Of a DNA stretch of 64,000 nt, positions 9,357 to 16,945 are shown piece by piece. Made by a program: the position numbers and the translations under genes. Position 1 is the first letter of the stretch; each line of letters begins with the position of its first letter. The notes below the pieces were generated by a model, which searched no databases, had not been told where the DNA came from, and saw nothing but the letters and a program-made list of their open reading frames with translations. The stretch is from Bacteroidetes bacterium B1(2017) (GTDB taxonomy: Bacteria; Bacteroidota; Bacteroidia; UKL13-3): the NCBI GenBank assembly GCA_002256395.1, contig NKJG01000001.1:62001-126000 (forward strand). Reading direction: 5' to 3'.

Positions 9357-10304
9357 TCAAGAATATTTTATCATTAATTCTTTAATTATTATTTTTAAAG
9401 AATTGAGATAATTTTCATTTTCAAAACCGCGTCTTCTTTTAAATTTAATGAGCCATGCATTTTTTTTTGTTGGTTTAAAAAATGCAACATTATTAGTTGA
9501 TTTACTAATTGACAGTAAATACATTTCTTTTAGCTTACTTTTTTCTTTTGAAAATGAATGTTTGATAATTTCAATATCTTCAAATGCAGATAATAATAAA
9601 GTGTCTTTCAATGTATCTTCAGTAAAACAAACAGGATGCACAATTTCAAATGCACCATGGCCTCCTAAAGTATTAGGCACTTCAACCATTAAAATTCCAT
9701 CTTTTTTTAAATATTTTGATTTAATGTCCTTAAGAAAATCAACTGGTTCAGAAATATGTTCCAAAACATGGGAAATATTAATTACATCAAATTTCAAATT
9801 TTTCTCTTGAAACTCTTTAATGTCTGTTACAATATTGAGTCCAATATTTGAGCAATATTCTCTATATCCTTCACCTGGTTCAACTCCAAATAATTCAGTA
9901 TTTGGGAAATGTTCTTTAATATTTAATAAAAACGCACCAGTTGAAGAACCAATATCAAGGATTGATATTGGTGTACTTTTATTATTAACTTTTAAATAAT
10001 TAAATAAACAATTTGCTTGATTTTTGCTTCTTATATCTTGCCTTTCTTGCTCCTCCTTTGTGGGATTTCTACTACCATTGTAAAGTTCACGGTAATATTT
10101 TTGATAAAAAATATTAGAAGATTGTTCGCTTAATTGTGGATTTTGAATTATTAACCCACAGAAATTACAAATTTGATAATAAATCCTAACATTAAAATGT
10201 ACTCTCGATCCAAAAGGAATAAATACTTTTTTAGAGCAATTTGGGCAAGTATTTATTGTAACCGTAAAATTAAGTACTTCAGATAAATCTATTATTTTAT
10301 TCAT
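9357..10304 (-). CDS. Class I SAM methyltransferase with N-terminal zinc-ribbon
   Basis: A 315-residue protein. The N-terminus holds two CxxC pairs (C20/C23 and C46/C49) in a zinc-ribbon arrangement, as in sugar C-methyltransferases and related enzymes. The SAM motif ILDIGSSTGAF follows (residues 115-125), then GVEPGEGY as the acidic loop, and NISHVLEHISEPVDFL as motif II. The C-terminal domain is short compared with classical TylC3/NovU-type enzymes, so a C-methyl call is not certain. It is 12 bases downstream of the ABC exporter. This gene and the exporter look more AT-rich than their flanks, which suggests a separate origin. Confidence 0.82.
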   Translation of the reverse strand: MNKIIDLSEVLNFTVTINTCPNCSKKVFIPFGSRVHFNVRIYYQICNFCGLIIQNPQLSEQSSNIFYQKYYRELYNGSRNPTKEEQERQDIRSKNQANCLFNYLKVNNKSTPISILDIGSSTGAFLLNIKEHFPNTELFGVEPGEGYREYCSNIGLNIVTDIKEFQEKNLKFDVINISHVLEHISEPVDFLKDIKSKYLKKDGILMVEVPNTLGGHGAFEIVHPVCFTEDTLKDTLLLSAFEDIEIIKHSFSKEKSKLKEMYLLSISKSTNNVAFFKPTKKNAWLIKFKRRRGFENENYLNSLKIIIKELMIKYS

Positions 10305-10316
10305 AATTTGTAAAAG

Positions 10317-12089
10317 CTAAACTAGGCCTTGCAATTTAGCTTGGTTGTAAAACAGGCCCTTTTTTTCAATTAAAGTATGAAAGGTGCCCTCTTCCTTTAC
10401 TTCTCCAGAATCCAAATAGTATATCCAATTGGCATCCAAAATGGTAGCCAGTCTATGTGCAATAATAAGTATGGTTGTTTTGCCACTTAGATTATTTATG
10501 CTTTCCTGAATTATTAGTTCAGAAGTTGAATCTAATGCACTCGTAGCTTCGTCCATAATAAGTAGTTGGGGATTCTTGTATATTTCACGAGCTATTGATA
10601 TTCTTTGACGTTGGCCCCCAGACAACCGGATACCACGTTCACCTAAAACAGTATTTGTTTTGTGTTTCATTTGTTCCACAAAGTCAAATGCATTTGCCAC
10701 AATTAGTGATTGTTTTACTTTATTCTGAATTTCATTGTCAGATTTTATTTCTAGAGAAATATTTTCCTCTATTGAGCTATTAAACGCAATATTTTCTTGT
10801 GTTATGTATCCAATATTTTCTCTCCATTCTTTAATAGACAAATTTTCAAAACCCATATCATCTATTTTTATTTCTCCTGACTGTGGTTTTAGAATGCCAG
10901 TCATAATGTCAATTAAAGTTGATTTACCAGAACCAGAAGGTCCTACAAAAGCAATGGTTTTATTTTTTGGGATTTTAATTGAAATAGAATTTAATACTTT
11001 AACCTGTCTATCATAACTGTAATTTATATTTGATAAGACAATTTCTTTTGAAAAGGTTAATCTAGGTATAGAATTTTCAACTTCTTTATTTAACCTAAGC
11101 TCTTCTAATAAATCATTTACAGCATTTATGCTACCAACGGATGAATAAAAACTTTGTTTTTTAGATTGATAAACTGAAATATTAGCCGAAGCTCTATATG
11201 AAATTGCTAAAATAATTATCAACTTCGAGGACTCCTCATGTAAAAACCAATGATTTAATAAAACTAGAATAATAATTAATAAAATGGAGATAGGCTCCTG
11301 AATAACTTGTGGTAATCCATTTGTCAGATTGGTTTTAAAGTTTAATTTATAAACATTTTTCACCACCGAATTTAGTTTTTTGCTTGAATATTCTAATTTC
11401 CCAGTGGCTTTTAAATACTTAAAAAATGAAATAGTTTCAATAATTATATTTTTAAATTCAATACCTGTGACAATCATTTTTGTAGAATATTCTTTTGCAA
11501 GTATGTTTAATTTGGAATATATTATACTAAATGAACCACCTATTAAAACAATCATTATTGATATCTTAAAAGAAATTAGAAATAGTGCAACGAGGAAGGA
11601 AGCTAAGATAAACAATGATGAAATAGCTTCTGTATAGCTTTTCATTGCTGTAGAATATTTATATACTTCATTTGTTGCATTATTCATTATTTTACCTGTA
11701 TTTAAAGTCAAATAATGATGGAAATCCATTTCCTTGATTTCTTTAACAACTAGTAATTTGAGTCTTTTAATAAACAATGCATTAAACCATGAACTTAAAT
11801 ACAGATATAATCCCTTAAGAGCTGATTTAAAAAAGAATAGTAAGATTAGGAAAGCAAAAACATAAGATAACTTTTCTGGAATACCTATAATATGAAAATA
11901 TTCATATATTTTATTAATAATTTTTGAGTTCCCTGCTTCTGGTGCAAAAACAACAGTAATTACAGGTAAAAGCAAAGCTAATCCAATACTTTCCAACACA
12001 CCTATAATTGGGCATAATGCCAAAATCAGAAAAAATTTTTTACCCACAAAATGGTAAAATGATTGCCAATATTCAAATATAAACTTCAA
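10317..12089 (-). CDS. ABC exporter, fused permease and ATPase (MsbA/lipid-linked glycan type)
   Basis: A 590-residue half-transporter. The first ~310 residues form a membrane domain with several hydrophobic helices. The ATPase domain has Walker A GPSGSGKST (Lys389), Q-loop YITQENIAF, signature LSGGQRQRIS, Walker B LLIMDEATSALD and switch AHRLAT. All key residues are present, so it should be active. In a polysaccharide locus such proteins usually flip a lipid-linked oligosaccharide or polymer across the inner membrane (PglK/MsbA-like). It starts 5 bases after the UDP-GlcA-epimerase-like gene. A decayed relative of its C-terminus lies downstream at 9056-9330. Confidence 0.92.
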   Translation of the reverse strand: MKFIFEYWQSFYHFVGKKFFLILALCPIIGVLESIGLALLLPVITVVFAPEAGNSKIINKIYEYFHIIGIPEKLSYVFAFLILLFFFKSALKGLYLYLSSWFNALFIKRLKLLVVKEIKEMDFHHYLTLNTGKIMNNATNEVYKYSTAMKSYTEAISSLFILASFLVALFLISFKISIMIVLIGGSFSIIYSKLNILAKEYSTKMIVTGIEFKNIIIETISFFKYLKATGKLEYSSKKLNSVVKNVYKLNFKTNLTNGLPQVIQEPISILLIIILVLLNHWFLHEESSKLIIILAISYRASANISVYQSKKQSFYSSVGSINAVNDLLEELRLNKEVENSIPRLTFSKEIVLSNINYSYDRQVKVLNSISIKIPKNKTIAFVGPSGSGKSTLIDIMTGILKPQSGEIKIDDMGFENLSIKEWRENIGYITQENIAFNSSIEENISLEIKSDNEIQNKVKQSLIVANAFDFVEQMKHKTNTVLGERGIRLSGGQRQRISIAREIYKNPQLLIMDEATSALDSTSELIIQESINNLSGKTTILIIAHRLATILDANWIYYLDSGEVKEEGTFHTLIEKKGLFYNQAKLQGLV

Positions 12090-12094
12090 TGTAT

Positions 12095-13090
12095 TTATTT
12101 ATAATAATTTCTATACCAACTCACAAATTGCCCAACGCCTTCCTCTATTGAAACCTTAGGCGAATAATTAAATTGCTCCTTTAATCCAGTAACATCCGCA
12201 TAGGTTGATGTTACATCACCTTGCTGAAGTGGCTTCATTTCCTTTTTAGCACTAATTCCAGTGCATTTCTCTATCTCTCCCACAAAATCCATTAGGTTTA
12301 CGGGTTCACTTCTACCAATATTTTGTAAGTTGTATGTTTCAGGCCAACTTTGTTCAACCATCTGCACCAATCCACCAACTACATCATCAACATATGTAAA
12401 ATCCCTAAGCATTTCGCCATTATTATAAATTTCAATAGGTCTTCCTTCAATAATATTCCTAGTAAATTTAAAAAGCGCCATATCAGGTCTTCCCCAAGGA
12501 CCGTAAACAGTAAAAAACCTTACACCCATTGTTGGCATTCCAAACAAATGACTATAAGCATGGGCCATAAGTTCGTTTGATTTTTTAGTTGCGGCGTATA
12601 AGCTTGCAGGCGAATCTGTTTTATCCTCTATAGAAAATGGAACTTTGGAGTTTAAACCATACACTGAAGAAGAGGATGCGTAAAGCAATCTTCTAACCTG
12701 GTGATGACGCACCCCTTCCAAAATATTAAAGAAACCAACCATGTTGGAGTTAATATATTCTCTAGGATTTGTTACTGAATATCGAACTCCAGCCTGAGCT
12801 GCCAAATGGATAATTTGGTCGAATTTTTCGTTTCCAAAAAGTTCATAGATACTGCTTGCATTATTTAAATCAAGTTTATAAAAACTAAATCCATTTTTCC
12901 CTGCAATTTTAACATTATCCATGATCTCTCTTCTGTCTATCCCTAACTCTGTTAAACGGGCATATTTCAATTCAACATCATAATAACTGTTTAGGTTATC
13001 TAATCCTATGACTTCATATCCTTTTTTGCACAAGGCTTTACTCACGTGCATTCCAATAAATCCAGCTGATCCTGTAACAAGAACTTTCAT
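12095..13090 (-). CDS. UDP-glucuronate 4-epimerase-like NAD-dependent epimerase
   Basis: A 331-residue extended SDR with GSAGFIG at the cofactor loop, then LDNLNSYYDVELKYARL, which is the block that marks the UDP-glucuronate 4-epimerase group. AAQAGVRYSVTNPREYINSN and the YAATKKSNE catalytic region (Tyr-x3-Lys) follow, then FFTVYGPWGRPDMALF. The family makes UDP-galacturonate from UDP-glucuronate. Start and stop are clean, with 4 bases to the upstream yhcH-like gene. In this cluster it could also act on an N-acetyl uronate made by the dehydrogenase at 14500. Confidence 0.88.
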   Translation of the reverse strand: MKVLVTGSAGFIGMHVSKALCKKGYEVIGLDNLNSYYDVELKYARLTELGIDRREIMDNVKIAGKNGFSFYKLDLNNASSIYELFGNEKFDQIIHLAAQAGVRYSVTNPREYINSNMVGFFNILEGVRHHQVRRLLYASSSSVYGLNSKVPFSIEDKTDSPASLYAATKKSNELMAHAYSHLFGMPTMGVRFFTVYGPWGRPDMALFKFTRNIIEGRPIEIYNNGEMLRDFTYVDDVVGGLVQMVEQSWPETYNLQNIGRSEPVNLMDFVGEIEKCTGISAKKEMKPLQQGDVTSTYADVTGLKEQFNYSPKVSIEEGVGQFVSWYRNYYK

Positions 13091-13094
13091 TAGA

Positions 13095-13541
13095 TTATAC
13101 TTTAATTTTATAAACTATTTTTTTTGCTTTTGTTTCACCTATTCCAGCAATGTGAATTTCCCCAGGCCAATAAACAACAAAATCACCTGGCTGTAATTGA
13201 ATTAGAATCCCTTTTTGCACCTTTATTTCTGGATAGAAAATATTATCATCTAAAATGAATTCTTCCTTGGGCTCATGTAAATTAAAACCATTCCAAAATT
13301 CATGAATTTCTTTACCTTCAACCAAAAAGTGCAAATCAGCATACTTAATATGTGATTCAGCAACTCGATTCAGAGTTTCATCTATGATAACAGGAATTTG
13401 TTTCACCTTATCATTAAGTTCTGTAGAAACTAATAATTGCCATTCCATTGCCGTAGGAATAACTAAATTCTCTATCAACATATTTAGGTCAATGGATTCA
13501 GTAATACACCCTGTTTTATGAAAAATATTTCCCAGAATCAT
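13095..13541 (-). CDS. YhcH/YjgK/YiaL family protein
   Basis: A 148-residue cupin-like protein. The SHIKYADLHFLVEGKEIHEF block and the C-terminal PGDFVVYWPGEIHIAG followed by KKIVYKIKV fit the YhcH/EbgC family, which has conserved metal-ligand His and Glu residues. Family members are best known beside sialic-acid and beta-galactoside catabolic genes, and their reaction may be a sugar anomer or mutarotase activity. Here it sits in a biosynthetic operon. Its first 26 bases overlap the end of the WbpP-like epimerase gene, so the two are probably translated together. Confidence 0.8.
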   Translation of the reverse strand: MILGNIFHKTGCITESIDLNMLIENLVIPTAMEWQLLVSTELNDKVKQIPVIIDETLNRVAESHIKYADLHFLVEGKEIHEFWNGFNLHEPKEEFILDDNIFYPEIKVQKGILIQLQPGDFVVYWPGEIHIAGIGETKAKKIVYKIKV

Positions 13542-14484
13542 TATCTCTATACCATTGAATGGTTTTATTTAATTCTTTCTTTAAATCAGTTTCAGGAGTA
13601 TATGAAAGTAACTCCTTTGCCTTGTTTATATCAGCTAAACTTGATAAAATATCTCCAGATCGAATAGGGCCATATGTAGGTTGAATGTAATTACCACAAT
13701 CTTCGCAAATCAACTCCCAAAGCTTCTGAAGGCTAGTGGTATTTCCACATGCAATATTAAACACTTCATTAGATATTGGCAGGTTTTGTGTTTTAATTGC
13801 GGCAATATTCACATTGACAACATTTTCCACTGGAGTATAATCTCGGGTTATTGAACCATCCCCATTAATCATTGGAGATTTTCCATCAATAGCTGCTTGT
13901 ACAAAAATAGGAATGACTGCCGCATAAGGACCATTGGGGTTTTGTTTAGGACCAAAAACATTAAAATACCTTAACCCTACTAAAGTAATCCCATAAATTT
14001 TCGAATAGGCATCTGCATAAACTTCATTAACTCGTTTTGTAGCAGCATAGGGAGATAATACTTTCCCTATCCGTGATTCAATTTTGGGTGAATCGCTAAG
14101 GTCACCATAAACAGATGAAGAAGATGCGTATACAAATTTCTTTATATTGTTTTCCCTAGCGGCCTCCAGAAGGTTAATAAATCCATTTACATTCACTTGG
14201 TGACTTGTCAATGGATCTTTAATACTTCTTGGAACCGAACCCAATGCCGCTTGGTGGCTAATTACGTCAATATCTCCACAAGCTTTCAGGCAATCTTCAC
14301 TGTTCCTAATATCACCAATTAGTAACTCAAATTTAGGATTACTTAAAAATTCTGAAATATTGTTTTTGTGGCCTGTTGAAAAATTATCTAAAACTCTAAC
14401 AAAACTTACTTGAGCATTATCCAATAATGATCCAACTAAATTTGAGCCAATAAAACCTGCCCCTCCTGTTACTAATACTCTCAT
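13516..14484 (-). CDS. UDP-N-acetylhexosamine 4-epimerase (WbpP type)
   Basis: A 322-residue extended SDR with GGAGFIGSNLV, QAALGSVPRSIKDP, SSSSVYGD, and the catalytic YAATKRVNE. The QAALGSVPRS block and GPYAAVIPIFVQAAIDG are typical of the WbpP/GNE group that interconverts UDP-GlcNAc(A) and UDP-GalNAc(A). It lies 15 bases downstream of a WbpO/TviB-type dehydrogenase, the usual partner in UDP-GalNAcA synthesis, so the pair most likely provides UDP-N-acetylgalactosaminuronate. The substrate is inferred from the family and the neighbour. Confidence 0.88.
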   Translation of the reverse strand: MRVLVTGGAGFIGSNLVGSLLDNAQVSFVRVLDNFSTGHKNNISEFLSNPKFELLIGDIRNSEDCLKACGDIDVISHQAALGSVPRSIKDPLTSHQVNVNGFINLLEAARENNIKKFVYASSSSVYGDLSDSPKIESRIGKVLSPYAATKRVNEVYADAYSKIYGITLVGLRYFNVFGPKQNPNGPYAAVIPIFVQAAIDGKSPMINGDGSITRDYTPVENVVNVNIAAIKTQNLPISNEVFNIACGNTTSLQKLWELICEDCGNYIQPTYGPIRSGDILSSLADINKAKELLSYTPETDLKKELNKTIQWYRDNDSGKYFS

Positions 14485-14499
14485 GATTTTTTTGTTTTT

Positions 14500-15783
14500 T
14501 TATAATCTAGCATCCACAAGAGTCTTATCTAAAAGGCCTTTAACATCATAAATTACGTGGGTGGAATTTAAAAATGAGGGGATATTAATTTCTTTAAATT
14601 CTTTATGACCCACAGCTAGAATTAATGCGTCAAATTTTGTATCAAGTGGCATTTCTTTTTGTGTTTTAATTCCGTATTCATGGTCAACCTCGGCAGGAGC
14701 TGCCCAAGGATCTACAATTGTTAAATTAACATTATAGGTGTTTAGTTCATTAATAATATCAATTACCTTTGTATTTCTAACATCAGGACAATCTTCTTTA
14801 AAGGTAAAGCCAAGTACAAGAATTTTAGCATCCTTTACCTTGATATCCTTTTTTATCATTAATTTAATGGTTTCTGTAGCCACATATTTACCCATTTCAT
14901 CATTTAACCTTCTGCCAGCTAAAATAATTTCGGGATGGTAGCCTGCTTCCTGAGCCTTTTGGGCTAAATAATATGGGTCAACACCTATGCAATGTCCACC
15001 CACTAAACCAGGCTTAAACTTTAAGAAATTCCATTTAGTACCAGCTGCTTCTAATACATCATGTGTATCGATCCCCAATAGATTAAAAATCTTAGCCAAT
15101 TCATTCACAAAAGCAATATTGATATCGCGTTGTGAATTCTCAATTACCTTTGCTGCTTCGGCCACTTTTATGGAAGAAGCTTTATGGGTTCCAGCCACAA
15201 TTACAGTTCTATATAATTGATCTACTTTTTCGGCAATTTCTGGAGTTGAACCAGAAGTTACTTTTAAGATTTTAGTTACGGTATGTTCTTTGTCGCCAGG
15301 GTTAATACGCTCAGGTGAATACCCTGCAAAAAAATCAACATTGAATTTCAATCCCGAAACGCGTTCTAATACAGGCACACATTCATCTTCAGTAACGCCA
15401 GGATAAACGGTGGATTCGTAAATAACAATATCCCCTTTTTTCAAAACCTTCCCTACCGTTTCACTAGCTTTATAAAGTGGAGTTAAATCGGGTCTGTTAT
15501 TTTTATCAGTAGGTGTGGGCACTGTTACTATATAATAATTGCAATCTCTGATATCCTCCAAATTAGTGGAACAAATAAAACTGCTTTCATCACTCTTATA
15601 AGCTAAGGTTTGCTTTAAATCTTCGTCACTCACCTCTAAGGTTCTATCAAACCCAGAATTTAATTCTTCTACACGCTTGGTGTTAATATCAAACCCAACA
15701 GCATGTAATTTCTTTCCAAATTCTACAGCTAGCGGCAATCCCACATAGCCCAATCCAATAATTGCAATTTTGTTTTGTGTCAT
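14500..15783 (-). CDS. UDP-N-acetylhexosamine 6-dehydrogenase (WbpO/TviB type)
   Basis: A 427-residue nucleotide-sugar dehydrogenase. The N-terminal NAD domain begins [33 protein letters not shown] follows, and [16 protein letters not shown] and [15 protein letters not shown] are the subfamily marks of the TviB/WbpO branch. The active-site cysteine lies in [13 protein letters not shown], and the C-terminal half has the [24 protein letters not shown] end domain. The enzyme oxidises the C6 hydroxyl of UDP-GlcNAc or UDP-GalNAc twice to the uronate. A 160-base gap with a hairpin separates it from the upstream regulator gene. Confidence 0.92.
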   Translation of the reverse strand: MTQNKIAIIGLGYVGLPLAVEFGKKLHAVGFDINTKRVEELNSGFDRTLEVSDEDLKQTLAYKSDESSFICSTNLEDIRDCNYYIVTVPTPTDKNNRPDLTPLYKASETVGKVLKKGDIVIYESTVYPGVTEDECVPVLERVSGLKFNVDFFAGYSPERINPGDKEHTVTKILKVTSGSTPEIAEKVDQLYRTVIVAGTHKASSIKVAEAAKVIENSQRDINIAFVNELAKIFNLLGIDTHDVLEAAGTKWNFLKFKPGLVGGHCIGVDPYYLAQKAQEAGYHPEIILAGRRLNDEMGKYVATETIKLMIKKDIKVKDAKILVLGFTFKEDCPDVRNTKVIDIINELNTYNVNLTIVDPWAAPAEVDHEYGIKTQKEMPLDTKFDALILAVGHKEFKEINIPSFLNSTHVIYDVKGLLDKTLVDARL

Positions 15784-15831
15784 ACTATTTTAAATTAAGA
15801 AGATTCCAGAAATCAGATACCAGACTTTTAT

Positions 15832-15855
15832 TAAGAAAGAAAGAAAACTTTCTTA
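15832..15855 (-). terminator. Hairpin with AAGAAAG/CTTTCTT arms, possible attenuator
   Basis: An 8-base perfect stem (TAAGAAAG at 15832-15839 with CTTTCTTA at 15848-15855), loop of 8, and A/T-rich flanks. The same CAGA..CAGACTTTTTATTAAGAAAG unit is seen at 16505-16530. It lies in the 160-base gap before the nucleotide-sugar dehydrogenase, so transcripts coming from nusG must pass it. It may be a weak terminator or just a repeat-derived hairpin. Confidence 0.4.
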
Positions 15856-15943
15856 TTTTAATTATTCTAACTCTGTATTCTTTAATCTGAATTCTAAATT
15901 CTAATTATCAATCTTTCGAACGTCAGACTTAGCTTGTAGAAGA

Positions 15944-16474
15944 CTATTTCTCCCACAACAACAAATCATTCTCGTGAAGAATTTTTGCTCGTTTATCTAT
16001 GAATTCTTGTGGATTAAATACCACAAAGCGAATTTTTTTTTGAATATATTTCTCGGCTTTTATTACTAGTTCACTGAAGTATTCGCGGTTTATATCGCCT
16101 ACTAAAATTAAGTCAATCAATTCAGAGTCAGTACCCTGGGCTAAATCGCCTGTAAGGTATACTTCATTTAGTTCACCCACATTATTTAATACCCTAGAAA
16201 TTAATTGGTCTAAACCAGTTATTTTCATCAATATGCTATTAATATCTGAAAATAAAGGATGCGTAGTATTGCTCTGAAAAATCTTTTTGTTACCTTGACT
16301 AAAGCTCCTCAATAATCCTGCTGCCTCCAATTTATTTAGTTCTACTCGTATAGCATTTGTATTATCACCCAATTCGCTCTCTAAATTACGTAGGTAATCT
16401 TGTTTACTCGAATTTAAGAAAAATTTGAGTAATAATTTAATTCGTGTTTTTGATGTTATTAATGCGTCGAGCAT
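15944..16474 (-). CDS. Winged-helix protein with degenerate nucleotidyltransferase-like domain
   Basis: A 176-residue protein. Residues 1-65 form an ArsR/MarR-like winged helix (TSKTRIKLLLKFFL, then NAIRVELNKLEAAGLLRS as the recognition helix and wing). Residues 100-165 resemble a minimal nucleotidyltransferase fold: EVYLTGDLAQGTDSELIDLILVGD is like the G-S-x-A-x-G...D-x-D core. The serine is replaced (GD), and the second aspartate of the pair is missing (DLIL), so catalysis is unlikely. It lies inside the polysaccharide locus, flanked on both sides by similar hairpins. I infer a locus regulator. The real target and ligand are unknown. Confidence 0.75.
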   Translation of the reverse strand: MLDALITSKTRIKLLLKFFLNSSKQDYLRNLESELGDNTNAIRVELNKLEAAGLLRSFSQGNKKIFQSNTTHPLFSDINSILMKITGLDQLISRVLNNVGELNEVYLTGDLAQGTDSELIDLILVGDINREYFSELVIKAEKYIQKKIRFVVFNPQEFIDKRAKILHENDLLLWEK

Positions 16475-16523
16475 GAGGAAGAGAGAGTCCAGAGTTCAGA
16501 TTCAGATTACAGACTTTTTATTT

Positions 16524-16541
16524 AAGAAAGTAAGCTTTCTT
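16524..16541 (-). terminator. Short AAGAAAG/CTTTCTT hairpin
   Basis: A 7-base stem (16524-16530 with 16535-16541) around a TAAG loop, with a T-rich 3' side on the plus strand and A/T-rich on the other. It is a sister of the hairpin at 15832-15855 and lies upstream of the winged-helix gene. A terminator role is only possible. Confidence 0.35.
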
Positions 16542-16843
16542 TTTAGGTATATTAACGTAATTTTTCCAATTTAAATAAGTAAAAAAAGGAATCCAATAGA
16601 ATCCTAAAATCTTAATTCAGAACTCAGAATTCTTTTTACAGCTTCGCTTGGTGAGTCCCATAATTATGAGTCAAAGTAGCAATGAAAGAAAATAAACAAA
16701 AACAATATTGAGTACTTTTCTTATGCAATATTAAATAAATATATGAATTAAAAAAAACTTAATTCTTAACAAATAGTTACTGGTTGGTTTTACTTATTAA
16801 CTGGCTGAAAAATAATCGAGAATTTAGAGTCCAGATTATTAAT

Positions 16844-16875
16844 AAAAAAAAGGAAAGCATGCTTTCCTTTTTTTT
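16844..16875. terminator. Perfect 32-base palindrome with A and T tracts, terminator after wzc
   Basis: The sequence from 16844 to 16875 is a perfect inverted repeat: eight A, GGAAAGCA, then TGCTTTCC and eight T. This is the form of a bidirectional intrinsic terminator. It lies 70 bases beyond the end of wzc on the minus strand and upstream of the rest of the sugar genes, so it would split the locus unless it is read through. Confidence 0.8.
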
Positions 16876-16945
16876 ATTTTGGGCATAGTAATCAAAATAC
16901 TAATTAAATTATTTAAGTACTTAAAAAAACTTGGACACTAGATTT

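Larger units (their letters stand above)
16475..16945. other. 471-base gap with CAGA-type repeats and hairpins
   Basis: No convincing gene. The stretch holds two hairpins (16524-16541 and 16844-16875, listed separately) and low-complexity arms: CAGAGTTCAGATTCAGATT near 16491-16510, the roughly complementary AATTCAGAACTCAGAATTC near 16613-16631, and GAGTCCAGATTATT near 16828. These resemble the arms near 15811-15830 and 15870-15900, so a dispersed repeat family occupies both gaps around the small regulator gene. Confidence 0.55.

Noticed and set aside
9357..12089. Transposon insertion carrying the exporter and methyltransferase
   Set aside because: The region looks more AT-rich, but I find no transposase, inverted ends or target duplication, so only a transfer hint is kept.
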